Source: Zygnema cylindricum
Lineage: Eukaryota; Streptophyta; Zygnematophyceae; Zygnematales; Zygnemataceae
Direction of reading: 5' to 3'
Assembly (NCBI GenBank): GCA_037447655.1
Contig: JBBHKE010003002.1
Span: 1-64,000, forward strand
DNA: 64,000 nucleotides
In this document: positions 36,945-48,662 of the stretch, piece after piece
Layout: each line of letters opens with the position of its first letter
Numbering within the stretch: position 1 is the stretch's first letter
Position numbers and translations under genes: made by a program
The notes under the pieces: model-generated
Database searches by the model: none
The model's input: only the letters and a program-made list of their open reading frames with translations
Told to the model about the DNA's origin: nothing

Positions 36945-38125
36945 AAATTGGTAAAATAATTTTGTAATTGCTACAGAAAACTTAAATTCTGGTACCATCG
37001 TAAAATATCGGCAACTGTTTTGAAATTGCTAAAAGAGAATTGAAAGTCCGGTATCGTAAAAATCGGCAATTTTGGAATTTTCTGCAGAAGTTTCATGCAC
37101 TGTAAAGTTGGGAATTTTGAAAAAAAAAAAAAAAAAAAGGAAGGAAAGGAAAAAAAAAAAAAAACCAAAAAAAAAAAAAAGAAAAAAAAAAAAAAAAAAA
37201 AAAACAAAAAAAACACAAAACAAAAAAAAAAAAAAAATAAAAAAAAAAAAAAAAAAAAGGAAGGAAAGGAAAAAAAAAAAAAGTTAAGGTGTATAATCAA
37301 AAAAAAAGGGGGAGGGATGGAAAGGGAAGCCTGAAAGGCGTGAAGCAATTTTTGGCTCTGTATGGAAGAATTTGATCATTTGTCTTTTATTGTCGAAAAC
37401 AGCAGTCTGAAGACCAAAAAATAAATAAAAATGATTTCTTTACATCGGTGAGGACGTACATCCTTTTCGAGTTTAATCCCCGTTCAATTTTAATCCCCTT
37501 TTCAAGTTTAATCCTCTTTTCAAGTTTAATCCGCTTTCCAATTTTAATCCCCTTTTCAATTTTAATTCCCATTTAGATTGCGGTAAATTTGTGTCTCAAT
37601 GCTTAGGAATTGGTACGATTAACAATAGGAGTTAAATCAGTATATACATATATGTTGACAACCCTAAAAAAAATAAAAAAGTTTTTTTTCACGAAATTCA
37701 TATTTTTATGTGGATGCTCATATACAGTATTTGTGAATTTGCCTTCTATTTTTTTTTTTTTTTTAAAACCTTCTACATGATTTTTATATATTTCCACTTA
37801 ATTCCTCTTATACCTTTTTTTATAGATTGAAATTAAGTATTTATTTTGAGGTATAAATCTCTCACTCTTTTATTTGTTTATCCACTTTTTATAAGTAAAA
37901 AAAATACTTTTTTATATGTGTGACTGCGTATGCCTTGAATGAAAAAGACAAAAAAATAAGACTTATTTTTTTTCTTTGAAGACTTCCTACTTTTTTAGAC
38001 GGTGTCTTCGTTTCTTAGTTAAAAAAAAAAAAACGTACTCTATTATTTCTTAGTTCGGTTAGCTTTGTGTGTTTTTTCATTCCCTTTTTGGGAGTGTACG
38101 GAATATATAAGAAGGTACTGTCTGT
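36945..38125. other. 3' flank of the glycosyltransferase gene
   Basis: No gene is seen. Poly-A/purine low-complexity DNA fills 37118-37290. A degenerate 15-17-bp repeat of TTTTCAATTTTAATCCCC type lies at 37490-37570. Confidence 0.6.
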
Positions 38126-38395
38126 GGATCTAAATTCCGTCGTCTTCCTCTTCCTCACTACGCGACATCACCTGCTGCTCGCTATGTACCTGCGGATATA
38201 AATTGTTGTCTTCCTCTTCCTCACTACGTGACATCACCTGCTGCTCGCTATGTACCTGCAGATCTAAATTCCATCGTCTTCCTCTTCCTCACTACGCGAC
38301 ATCACCTACTGCTCGCTATGTACCTGCGGATCTAAATTCCGTCATCTTCCTCTTCCTCACTACGCGACATCACCTACTGCTCGCTATATACCTGC
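38126..38395. repeat. Minisatellite, four units of 66-68 bp
   Basis: Units start at 38126, 38194, 38260 and 38328. Each contains CTTCCTCTTCCTCACTACG, GACATCACCT and CTCGCTATGTACCTGC. Confidence 0.95.
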
Positions 38396-38429
38396 GGATC
38401 GGGCCTGCGGCCGCTGCCAACCGCGCGGA

Positions 38430-39600
38430 CGGAGAAGGGAGAGGGAGAAGGGAGAGGGAGAAGGGAGAGGGAGGAAGGGAGAGGGAGATTGGAGAGGGAG
38501 ATTGGAGAGGGAGGAAAGGAGAGGGAGATGGGAGAGGAATGTAGGTCTGGAGAAGTTGATGGAGAGGGAGGGAGAGGGAGGAAGGGGACGGAGAAGGGAG
38601 AGGGAGAAGGGAGAGGGAGAAGGGAGAGGGAGAAGGGAGAGGGAGGAAGGGAGAGGGAGATTGGAGAGGGAGGAAAGGAGAGGGAGATGGGAGAGGAATG
38701 TAGGTCTGGAGAAGTTGATGGAGAGGGAGGGAGAGGGAGGAAGGGGACGGAGAAGGGAGAGGGAGAAGGGAGAGGGAGAAGGGAGAGGGAGAAGGGAGAG
38801 GGAGGAAGGGAGAGGGAGATTGGAGAGGGAGGAAAGGAGAGGGAGATGGGAGAGGAATGTAGGTCTGGAGAAGTTGATGGAGAGGGAGGGAGAGGGAGGA
38901 AGGGGACGGAGAAGGGAGAGGGAGAAGGGAGAGGGAGGAAGGGAGAGGGAGATTGGAGAGGGAGGAAAGGAGAGGGAGATGGGAGAGGAATGTAGGTCTG
39001 GAGAAGTTGATGGAGAGGGAGGGAGAGGGAGGAAGGGGACGGAGAAGGGAGAGGGAGAAGGGAGAGGGAGAAGGGAGAGGGAGAAGGGAGAGGGAGGAAG
39101 GGAGAGGGAGATTGGAGAGGGAGGAAAGGAGAGGGAGATGGGAGAGGAATGTAGGTCTGGAGAAGTTGATGGAGAGGGAGGGAGAGGGAGGAAGGGGACG
39201 GAGAAGGGAGAGGGAGAAGGGAGAGGGAGGAAGGGAGAGGGAGATTGGAGAGGGAGGAAAGGAGAGGGAGATGGGAGAGGAATGTAGGTCTGGAGAAGTT
39301 GATGGAGAGGGAGGGAGAGGGAGGAAGGGGACGGAGAAGGGAGAGGGAGAAGGGAGAGGGAGAAGGGAGAGGGAGGAAGGGAGAGGGAGATTGGAGAGGG
39401 AGGAAAGGAGAGGGAGATGGGAGAGGAATGTAGGTCTGGAGAAGTTGATGGAGAGGGAGGGAGAGGGAGGAAGGGGACGGAGAAGGGAGAGGGAGAAGGG
39501 AGAGGGAGGAAGGGAGAGGGAGATTGGAGAGGGAGGAAAGGAGAGGGAGATGGGAGAGGAAGGGAGAGGGAGATAGGAGAGGGAAGAAGGGAGAGGGAGT
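38430..39600. repeat. Purine-rich minisatellite with higher-order units
   Basis: The landmark GTAGGTCTGGAGAAGTTG occurs at 38541, 38700, 38859, 38992, 39151, 39284 and 39430. The spacings are 159, 159, 133, 159, 133 and 146, that is 133 plus 2, 2, 0, 2, 0 and 1 times 13. The 13-bp step is AGAAGGGAGAGGG. The long Ser/Pro/Leu frames on the minus strand are artefacts. Confidence 0.95.
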
Positions 39601-40539
39601 AGGTTTAGGAGTAGAGGATAGGATGGGAGTAGAGGATCCTTGTGGCTGTAACAACCGAGAGCATTTTCCACTTTGTGAAAACTTGTAGCCAATAGGAGAC
39701 TAAAACTTGTTTCGGATGTAAATACGGAGGCATTATCGAAGCCTCTCATTAGGGTTAGCGACAGCGCTTAAGGAAAAATTTGCTTAAAAACAAGAAAGAG
39801 AGAAGAGGAGAGAAGAGGAAAGACAAGGAGTTTGTTGAGAGTTTGAAATTTCTAATAAGGTTGTCCCTCCCATTCCATTCCCAAGGTTTTAGAGTCGCTT
39901 CCCTCTCCTTCTTCACTTGCCGGTTTTTCTCCTTCAAGGGCACTTGTTTTAGAGCTTGACTATTGGCTACAACTATCATTATATTATATACTATGTGTTA
40001 TGTATTATATATTGTATATTTTATATTGTGTATTGTATATTTTATATTATAAATTACGCCACTCTACGTTTCACTTCTCAATTTCTGACTGCCCTCAGTT
40101 TCAATCTTGGCCTCCCTCGTCCCCCTTTGCTCGCTCACCATGTTATTTGTCACCCTATTTGCGACACTGTGGAGACTATTTTTAGGGTATTCTGTTCATT
40201 GGAAGGTTTCACATATTATATTATTTTTTTTTTATTTTTTTTTTTATTATATTCCCAGGGCGGCGGATATTTATATTGTTTTGCTCAACTGTAACTGCCA
40301 TATTTTTTTGGGGGAGACATTGTTTCGATAAATCGTGCCTCGGGTTTTTTAGTGTTTTTGGGTGTTATAAAGAGTTTTTTTAGGATTAGGGTTTTTAGGG
40401 ATTATTGGGGTTTTTAGGATACAGTCGTCCGTCACGAGGCTCAACATGTTGGATAGCTATGAGTGATGATGCTAAGGAGTGAGATTGTGCACATCAAAGA
40501 GGATGTGAATGACTTTATTCTCATGGAGGTCGAGATCGT

Positions 40540-40578
<39 letters not shown>

Positions 40579-41089
40579 TCTTGTGGTCGGAGAGTTCTTT
40601 TAGGAGGAGAGAGTCCCGGGAGACTTTCTGGATTTGTCGTTACTTCTTTTTATCGTCAACTTTTATAGCGGTTTTATATGGATGGGAAGCTTCTATCCTC
40701 CTTCGATTTGCTGTTGTTGTTAGGGATTGTGGGTGTGTTACGTGACACTCTCATTGGTCTCCGACGAGCGTAGGGGATTTAAGAGGTTGCCTTCTCTATT
40801 TTTTTCTTAGTTTTGTTGAAGTCCCAGTATGGTACAGTAGTTTTTGTTTTTGGTACACTTTTGTGGTGGTTTTGGTGCTTGTTGTGCCTTTTCCATGTCC
40901 TTTGTTGGCTTGTCCTGGTTCGTGTATTTGGTTCATGGTTTGGTTTTTGGTTTGATTTGGTTTTTTTTTTGTTTGTTTTTTCTTTTGTTTTTCTTTCATG
41001 TCTTTTTTTTTTCTTTTTTAACCTGTTTTTTCACTATTGTTTGCTTAAAACTCGCGTTTGATCTTTTAGGATCGGTAGCCATTTGCCAA
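39601..41089. other. Intergenic DNA, nothing recognised
   Basis: AT-rich with T runs (40540-40575) and repeated TATTGTATATTTTATATTGT at about 40005-40050. No gene is supported. Confidence 0.45.
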
Positions 41090-41482
41090 TAACCAATATG
41101 AACCTTTTTTGACCTACAGATAATCCATATATTGGATCGATACATCGGTACCGGTGTTATCGCGATGAATTTCCGATATATCGTAATGAATTACAGATAA
41201 TTTATCGGGCCGATAACCAACAGCGATAGTTCCGTACTCTGGTACAGAATGGATTGTGGAGAAAAAATCATAAAGCTCCCCAACCCCCTGGTCGCGACTC
41301 TCCGTACTCATTTCGTCCTTCAGTTCCATACCATAAATTCCGTACTATTTGTACGGACCAACCCCACAACCGACAATGATCGGCGATAAATTTGTGTTGG
41401 TTCCGGAGCGATGAATCGGGACCCTTGATAACTAGAGGTATCAGTTTTATTGCGATAATTTTCTAACCGATACACAACCCTA
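41090..41482. mobile_element. hAT-type MITE fragment with right end
   Basis: Words such as GATCGATACATCGGTACCGG and CCGATATATCG, ending AACCGATACACAACCCTA, the right terminus of the family at 15600. The left end is not visible. Confidence 0.55.
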
Positions 41483-41679
41483 CACCACTCACCGTTATTA
41501 GTGTTGATAACAAATTCGGTTACTACTTTTTTTGGCCGAAAATCACAAAAAAGTGTCAGCAACACTATTTGAGGAAGTGGACTACAATCTGCCACGTTTC
41601 CTTGCACTAAATTAGTATTGTTAACTCTAATTTCGCATCAACTCTGATAAATATTTAACGCTAACAACGATGTGTGGTG
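41483..41679. mobile_element. TA-flanked MITE, family 1, 197 bp
   Basis: Ends CACCACTCACCGTTATTAGTG and CGCTAACAACGATGTGTGGTG, with TA on each side (41481-41482, 41680-41681). The left TA is the last two bases of the adjoining hAT-MITE terminus. Confidence 0.65.
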
Positions 41680-41681
41680 TA

Positions 41682-42034
41682 CTATGATAAAACTTCCGAG
41701 TAAAAGGGAACAAAAGAAACGAAAAAGTAAAAACAAAAACGAAAAACCGAACACAGGAGGAAAAAAAAACCATAAGGAAAGTCCATTACAAAAGAAACTA
41801 ACACACAGGAAAGGGGAAAACAACAAAAGACGCCAAAAGGAACAAGAAACAGGAAAAGCTACTAAACAAAACCCAAACACATTTTTACAAGTTTTAATTG
41901 TTTTCACTTTAGCATTAAGCATGCATTGCCATTAACGAAGCTATTAGTACATTAGTGTTTTTATAATGTGGTAAAGACTTTCTTAAGAAAGCATGGTAAA
42001 CCATCCTGAGTACATTCGAACGAAAACAACAAAC
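41682..42034. other. AT-rich spacer
   Basis: It lies between two family 1 MITEs. A-rich frames encode only Lys/Asn/Arg-rich peptides without motifs. Confidence 0.4.
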
Positions 42035-42036
42035 TA

Positions 42037-42160
42037 CACCGCTCATTGTTATTAGCGTTAAAGATTTATCAGAGTTGATGCGAAATTAGAGTTTGTGATT
42101 TTCGGCCAGAAAAGGTAGCGACCGAATTAGTGTTATTAACACTAATAACGATTCGCGGTG
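42037..42160. mobile_element. TA-flanked MITE, family 1, 124 bp
   Basis: Ends CACCGCTCATTGTTATTAGCG and CACTAATAACGATTCGCGGTG with flanking TA (42035-42036, 42161-42162). The right TA starts a hAT-MITE terminus, TAGTGTTGTGTATCGGTAA (42161-42179). Confidence 0.65.
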
Positions 42161-42716
42161 TAGTGTTGTGTATCGGTAAAAAATATGTTTTAAAAATAGG
42201 GAAAAATGGAGGAACATTACACAAACACATGTAAACACTAGAAACATTTTCCTTAACTCGCCGACAGTGTGAACTCCCCCCCGCAAAGGTACGATTCTGA
42301 ACATTCCTCCAACCAATCAAACCGATGTCCGATGGGCGGTCTCAAACTGAAAATTGGACAAGTATGTACGGAGAAAAGATGTTTTAAATTGGCGAAAAAA
42401 ATATTAACACTAATAACGATACACGGTGTACTTTGTCACGCAGATAGTTTCTACGAAATTGCCGCACTTAAAGACGATCGAAAAAGCGCACGAAATAGAG
42501 TCTGTTCCGAGGCTGAATTTTGAGCCTCTGCCCGTAGTATCATTTTTGTTCATCCAGCCGTCCATTAATTCCAAAGCCAGCTTCGGCCTTGACTCGTTAC
42601 TGGACAACAAATACAATCCTCTCATACTTTATTAGTTTATAGTTTTATAGTTTTTTTCAGTACGGGAAAATCTTATACGTACATTGAAAATCAGCGAAAT
42701 GGAAAAGTCAACAGCT
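42161..42716. repeat. hAT-MITE left end followed by old repeat DNA
   Basis: Only the first about 20 bp of the hAT-type MITE are clear. The stretch at 42320-42440 matches the pre-insertion sequence of the hAT at 9984 (GGCGGTCTCAAACTGAAAAT, TGTACGGAGAAAAGATGTTT) and carries a degenerate family 1 end. Confidence 0.45.
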
Positions 42717-43203
42717 ACACCGTGAATCGCTATTAGCGTAATAAAAAATACAGCGTAATGAAACAATTAGCGTACCTTACGGTAAATTGTGTTTTTTCGG
42801 GTACACCATGATACTAATTTATCATGTACTCTAATTTGTAAACTGCTTTGTAAAAAATTTCGGCACATAATATGTCCACACTAAAACATGTAGATTTACG
42901 AAATTGTTCAAATCGTACGCCGTCGCGTTTTTTTGACATATGCGTATGCAGGAAAATATTTACGCAATTACATATTAATATTTTCTGTACTTTTAAATTT
43001 AAAAGATACGGAATAGTACATATCTGGCAGTCCGTACATAACACTATTAAAAAGGACACTAAATTACAGTTATGAACCGTATTGAGCGGGGTACCTCAAA
43101 TAACGTGCAAAAACATTTAGCGTACTTTATTCTATTTGAGAATCTGCCCCAAAAAAAGGGGTACCCCAATTAGCGTCATGTCCGCTAATAGCGATTCACG
43201 GTG
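42717..43203. mobile_element. TA-flanked MITE, family 1, 487 bp
   Basis: Ends CACCGTGAATCGCTATTAGCG and CGCTAATAGCGATTCACGGTG are perfect inverses, flanked by TA (42715-42716, 43204-43205). No coding capacity. Confidence 0.85.
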
Positions 43204-43205
43204 TA

Positions 43206-45053
43206 CTGTAGATAAATAGTACTTTTTCTCAATTTGAAAGTACAAGAAGATAGTGGAATAATAAGTTTATTTTATCTTCAAAATGAACAAAGCAGCTCGT
43301 TATGGGAATTTTAAGATCACAGCTGAATATGAAATTTTATTTTTAATTTAAAACTAAACAAGAAGTATTATTCCCATTCCCTTTCTAAAAGGTACAAGAT
43401 AAGAGTTGAAATAACAAACATGTTTCCTTTTAAACAGTACAAGATAAAGAAAAACAAATTTTAACAAATAACAATTTTACTATCTTTAAAATGAACAAAG
43501 GAGCCTACAATAATATGAATACTTATCGATACTGCTCAAAACAAAAACAAAAAACTTTATACGAAAAACTTTCGAACTGTTTTATACCATATACCATTCC
43601 GTCTTCCTCCAAACATCCCCACAGAGCGAGAACTCTTTTTTTTTTTTTTAGCTTCTCTTTTTCCCAAAAAAGACTCATTAATATTTTTTTTGCATATTAA
43701 GACATGCCAATGTGTTTAACCAAAAAACAGAGCAATTCACTACATTCCCGCTGAATAGACGTTGGGAAAAAACAGAGGGAAAAAAGAAAAAGAAAAAGCA
43801 ATAACAAAGAATCGCTGAAATACCCAATTACCGAATCTAACATTTAAAAGATTGTCGTGAATGAATAAAAGAGGTAACAGACGAAAAGGGAATATAGAGA
43901 AAAAAGGAACAGAAGAAAAAAAGACAAAGAAACAGGGAAAAAGAAAACACAATAAAAAAGAGGACAACGATATACATTTTTATGCAAACTCTTTACCAGT
44001 TGCCAAATTTTTATTCAAAATTTTTACCGTCACACTACAAAAAAGAATGAACAATTCTATCCTAAAAAGATACCAAAACAAATCGAGAACTTTCTAACAA
44101 ATCCTTCAACACACGGAAGAAACAAACAAACAAAAGAAAAAAGAATTGTCTTTTCACTCTCGATATCCTCACACACTTCACTACTATCAAAGAATCCAAA
44201 ATTATGACTTCCTAAAAACATTCGGAGTAAAAAAAAAAAAAAAACAAAGGCAAAACAGTGCAGCTAAAACTACCAAATAAGCTGCTTTTCAACTCCGTAA
44301 TATAAACAAAAAAAAAGAAAGAAAAAAAAAATGCTCCAGTAGGCGACTGGTCTGACCTACAGACTGCTTTGCTTTCCCCTTCTGAAGACGGAAAAAAGAA
44401 AGACATTCCTAGAATATGGCACCTATCGTGCAAAGAAGCAAAAAAAATTAAGACTGCCCAAATATTCCAAGAATGACAATTACAGAAAAAAAAAAAAAAA
44501 CTGACTAATCAACAAAACTACCTCCCTTATACAGAAAACCATTCTGAAAACAAAAGACATTTTCACTGTAGAAGTTTGGAGAAAAAATGTCGATAATAGT
44601 TGTGCGATGAAATCTTGAAATTTATCTTTGCATTCCCATAAAAGAAAGAAAAAAAACGATTCCAATACACCGCTTTACCGGATGTAAAGTATCCACGTTA
44701 AAAAGGTTCCCCTTAAACTCCAAAAACTTTTTTAAGCCCAAAACTTTTTCCCGCTGCCCAATTTCTTCACAGCAAAGAAGGTTGTTAACACCATAATACC
44801 GTACAATACATTTTAAATCCCCTTTTTTGAATCCCCATTTACGCCAAATTCGCTGAACACCAAAATATTTACCACAAAATTAATTCTTAACACCGATCTG
44901 TTCGCATCTCTAGTTTTCTTTAACGCCATTTCTCCTCCTTTCTCAAATCCTCTTAACACCGGATTTCCTCGACATTGAAATCCTTAAACACCAAATAAAC
45001 ACCGACATTTTTCTGGAACCCTCTTCAAACACCGAACAATTTTCTTATTTTCA
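43206..45053. other. 3' flank of the RR-TZF gene
   Basis: AT-rich DNA without a supportable gene. Within about 270 bp of the stop codon, GGTGTTAA (minus strand) occurs at 44785-44792, 44887-44894, 44953-44960 and 45054-45061, plus several GGTGTTT/GGTGTTC variants. The last copy includes the stop codon itself. Confidence 0.5.
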
Positions 45054-46895
45054 TTAACACCAAGCCGCATTACTTTCTTGGCGCGCCGTTCCGTTCCAGC
45101 CTCCGTTCCACACAGCGGAATTCCCCGATTCATTCCTATTAGTCACATTTCCACCCCCATTTCCACTCATACTCCCACCATTTCCATTTGTCGACGACGA
45201 CTCCACGAGATCTCCGACCCACGAAAAGTCGGGAGAATCGACAACTTCCCCCTCCAAAGATCCGTAAATCTTCGCTCTGAGATCTCGTCCCGACTCCACT
45301 CTCTCCACCCCAACCGCCATAGTCTCCTCCCTCATCACCTCCTCCATCCACCTCAGACTCGCCGGCAAACTGACAGCTGTCCTCAGTCTACTCTGGTCCT
45401 CTCCTCCACACAAATTCTGGTCCATTCTCTGAGCCCACACTCTGGGAGAGGAGAGAGAGGGGGGGGGGAGTGGAGGAGAGGACGAGGAAGAACCCATTTC
45501 CAAGGCCTGTAGACTGGCGAGGAGCTCCGACATTTTCTCCGCTTGACTGACCATTCCGAACCTGCCACGTGTCCCCCCTCCTCCAGCTCCGGGAGAGGAT
45601 CGGGAAGAGTGACTGTTACCCATTTGGGATTCCAGAAAAGCCATTTCTTGGGGAGACATATTATTCTGGTGGAATCTTTCGTACGGATTCCCCGGATTTC
45701 CCGGATTTACTCCTCGAGGAGAAGAAGAGGAAGGGGGAGGAGGAGAGGAGGACATCATCTGTCCCATAGTCGTCTGTCCCATGGCTACCCCTTTCGAATT
45801 CCCACCACAATTAGTGTGGATGTTGATATCCTCCGCATTACCGTTCCAATGGGCCAACAACTGCTCCTCGGGGGAACAAGAATAAGAGGGAGAGTAGGAG
45901 TTCCGAGGGGGGGAGCGAGAGGGAGACAAATCCGGAGTGAGGGGAGGAGAGAGAGTCGAGGTAGGCGACAAAACGGACTGCGACTTCGGTAGATGGAGAG
46001 AGAGAGACATCCCCAGAGGCGACCCCATAGACACCGACAGGGGTAGAGAGAGAGGCGCAGAACACGAACCAGAACAAGAAGAAGGAGAGAGAGAAGGAGA
46101 GAGAGGAGAGAGAGGAGAGAGAGAACTACTACCATTAGAGGGGGGTAGAGAGAGAGGCAACCCCAAACTCTGCGCCTTCGCCGCTCCGGGAAGCAACCTC
46201 AACTGCTCCTTGGTGTGTGCGAAAAAACACACCCTCCTCTTACACCCCCCCCCGTCCTTACACGGCTGCGTCCTATACCTCGCCGGATGCAGCCAGCACT
46301 CGAACACCCCGTGAGCGAACTCACACGTGTCACCCCTCCTACAGGCCCCCTTCCGGAAATCCGGGCACGCCGTCCCCCCATAGTGCACCCTCCGGGGGTC
46401 CCTCCTCCGGGCCTTCTCCCCCGGGTGTGCGAATGGGCACTCCGTCCAGTCGTGCGAGCGGCCGCGCATGCAGCGCCGAATTTTAAATTCGAACATGCGG
46501 AATTCGTTGCACGAATAAACGTCCGAGGGGTCCCAGAGGGCCTCGTCCGAGTTGTTGCGGGGGAGGAATTTGGAGAGGGAGGAGAGGGAGAGGGAGGAGA
46601 GGGAGTGAGGGGAGAGGGAGGAGAGGGAGTGGGGGGATCTAAGGGGTGGGCTCGAGGTCGCGGGTCGAGGAAACGATGGAGGATTTTCAACGGAGAGGAG
46701 GAGAATCAAGGAGTGAGAGAGGCGAGGGCCGGTCATAGGGGAGAGGAGAGAGGGATCCTCGTCGGGGGTGGAGAGATAGAGAGGGTAGATAGGAGGTAAG
46801 AAACGCTTTTCTTCCCAAGGAGAAGCCATTTCCCTCCATCTCTCTTCTTCTCCGAATGCGAAACGAGTACCTCCCAAAGCTGACACGCGACTCAT
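45054..46895 (-). CDS. Plant RR-TZF (tandem CCCH zinc finger) protein, 613 aa, intronless
   Basis: The central block is diagnostic. An Arg-rich CHCH motif (Cys142, His148, Cys153, His157, in [18 protein letters not shown]) precedes two CCCH fingers. Finger 1 is Cys177-X7-Cys185-X5-Cys191-X3-His195. Finger 2 is Cys212-X5-Cys218-X4-Cys223-X3-His227, exactly 16 residues after His195. Spacing and sequence ([20 protein letters not shown]) match the AtTZF1-6 class. No ankyrin repeats precede them. Such proteins bind AU-rich RNA, localise to P-bodies and stress granules and act in hormone and stress responses. That role is family knowledge. The C-terminal half is Ser/Gly/Asn-rich low complexity and has [12 protein letters not shown] near the end. 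It is longer than the roughly 300-450 residues usual for the class. ATG 46895 is used. A second ATG at 46829 (MASPWEEK) has good context and is an alternative start. Upstream lies a CT-rich leader on the coding strand. Confidence 0.95.
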   Translation of the reverse strand: MSRVSALGGTRFAFGEEERWREMASPWEEKRFLPPIYPLYLSTPDEDPSLLSPMTGPRLSHSLILLLSVENPPSFPRPATSSPPLRSPHSLSSLSPHSLSSLSLSSLSKFLPRNNSDEALWDPSDVYSCNEFRMFEFKIRRCMRGRSHDWTECPFAHPGEKARRRDPRRVHYGGTACPDFRKGACRRGDTCEFAHGVFECWLHPARYRTQPCKDGGGCKRRVCFFAHTKEQLRLLPGAAKAQSLGLPLSLPPSNGSSSLSPLSPLSPSLSPSSCSGSCSAPLSLPLSVSMGSPLGMSLSLHLPKSQSVLSPTSTLSPPLTPDLSPSRSPPRNSYSPSYSCSPEEQLLAHWNGNAEDINIHTNCGGNSKGVAMGQTTMGQMMSSSPPPPSSSSPRGVNPGNPGNPYERFHQNNMSPQEMAFLESQMGNSHSSRSSPGAGGGGTRGRFGMVSQAEKMSELLASLQALEMGSSSSSPPLPPPSLSSPRVWAQRMDQNLCGGEDQSRLRTAVSLPASLRWMEEVMREETMAVGVERVESGRDLRAKIYGSLEGEVVDSPDFSWVGDLVESSSTNGNGGSMSGNGGGNVTNRNESGNSAVWNGGWNGTARQESNAAWC

Positions 46896-48662
46896 TTTGT
46901 GGGAGAGAGAGAGAGAGAGGAGAGTGAAGAGCTAAAAGATTGAGAGAGGAGAAAAAAAAAAGTTTTTGTGGTAAGGAAAAAGTTATTTCTCGTTGAATGT
47001 GTTTTCCACGCGGTAAGACTTTTCTCCAATTGTGGCGTCTTTTATGTTTTCCTTTCTTTCCTTTGTTTTCGTATGGGGAGGAAGCGCCTTTCAGGTATCC
47101 GCGGCCTATGTTACGTACTTTCTGAAAGCCGGAGAAGCGTCGGAATTTATGCATCTCCTGTACTATCTTCCCAGGGTACGGGCAGAAGGGTTCGCCTCGG
47201 GCCGAACCGCAGACGCGGAAAAAAAGCTGCGCTGTGTTCCGGTTCGGCCGAAAGAGCGACTAGGTTCGGGATTCGCTGGGAGGTCGGGATGCGAAGGATG
47301 CGCTGGCGGATGGAGATATGTTTGGCGACTGTGCGACGTCGTCGCATGGAGTCGTACGAGATATGACTAGATGGCGGAGTTGTACCGGGCGGAAATCGTC
47401 CGGCGACGACGCAGCGATTGGCAGAGCGACACGGAAGAAGTGGCAGCAGAAATCGCGACATGTGGCAGAAGTACGGATGATGTGGCGGCTTCTGACGTCT
47501 TATTCACGCAAGGGGACAATTTGGATACGGATATTAGTACATAGGCCGTACTTTTTCGGTCGAAAAGTTTTCCGTGGGGAAATTAGTGTGGAAGCGTGGA
47601 GGGATTCGTAGGCTTCTCGCATGGTCCGTGGCGGGCGGCAGTTTGGACTTTCAGCTACGGTTCGTGACAAATACGACAAAAAAGAAAGATTTACCTTCAC
47701 GTGAACTTGCGTCACTGTAAGCCGAGGATTGGAAGAAAAAGATCCGGCGAATTTTTCGGTTCCATCCTTATCTTATTTACGCGCTAAAATACGATGTACC
47801 CGCCCGGAAATATTGGCGTAACAACGGTTTTGGAAAAGTCACGCAGCCCATAAAACCGCGTACTACGCGCGGTTCCGCGGACCATCTCGAAATTTGAACC
47901 GAGTCTGGAAATCGGGTGCGGCGGTAGGGAGGCATCTGTATCTGTGACATGTGTCGACAGGACAACAGGCGTACGAAACCGTGAAGTTTTGCGAAAGTAC
48001 ATGGAACATAGGACGGCGATACACCAGTGGTGCTTCCTCCCGGAGATAAAGAGGGAGAAAAGACACTTTTTTAGGATATGGTGACGTCGGATATATTCAC
48101 ATGGATATCACGCGCAGAGATTCTTTGAAATCCACGTAAGCGCACGTGCACGAATTGTTTTAGAGAGTTTCATTGGCCGGTAACCTCCTCTATAGTTTCT
48201 TGTCCTTTCTGCCAACGAGAAAGTGTCTCCTCGAATAAGAGCAAGTGCCGAATCGCAAAAGGCTAATTCCGTACGCCACCTCCCTAGAAATTGGTCCAAA
48301 AGCCGCTCACAAACCGTACAGCGAGTGAATCTGGAAATGTCCGTACAAAAGCAAGTCGCCGATATAGTCCCGTACGGCCATGCAGAAAACGAGAAATATT
48401 CTCTCGACCAATCACGTTCCGTGATGAACGAAGTTCCACGTGGCGACCTATGGCGAATCCTGCGATTGCAAGCGGCTGCGAGCCGTCGATCGCAACCGTG
48501 GAAAGTTGGAAACCCTAAAGCCGACTACTGCGCATGCGGCATCGATTTGTATCTGCTACAGTGTCACACTCTCGTTACAACCGAGGATCACTGTACTTTT
48601 GGGTAAATGCCAAAAAGTTCCGCGGCTTAGCAAATATTTTTTGGACTGTACTTTGTTTTGAA
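46896..48662. other. Upstream region of the RR-TZF gene, higher GC
   Basis: The first 35 bp upstream of the start are (CT)n on the coding strand, as in many plant leaders. The rest is clearly more GC-rich than the transposon regions. Several frames of 60-130 codons exist on both strands (for example 48223-48606, +), but none carries a motif I recognise. Confidence 0.4.

Noticed and set aside
37072-37348. Lys-rich and Phe-rich frames
   Set aside because: They are translations of poly-A/poly-T tracts.
38126-38395. CRISPR array
   Set aside because: The units are contiguous 66-68-bp tandem repeats without spacers, in a eukaryotic context.
38370-39749. Minus-strand open frame of 459 codons rich in Ser, Pro and Leu
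   Set aside because: It is the translation of the purine-rich minisatellite. All frames stay open because the repeat has no stop words.
43861-44097. Lys-rich 78-codon frame
   Set aside because: A-rich composition only. No motif and no splice or start context.
45078-46799. Plus-strand frames opposite the RR-TZF gene (for example 45078-45512, 46215-46799)
   Set aside because: They are antisense shadows of the GC-biased zinc-finger coding sequence.
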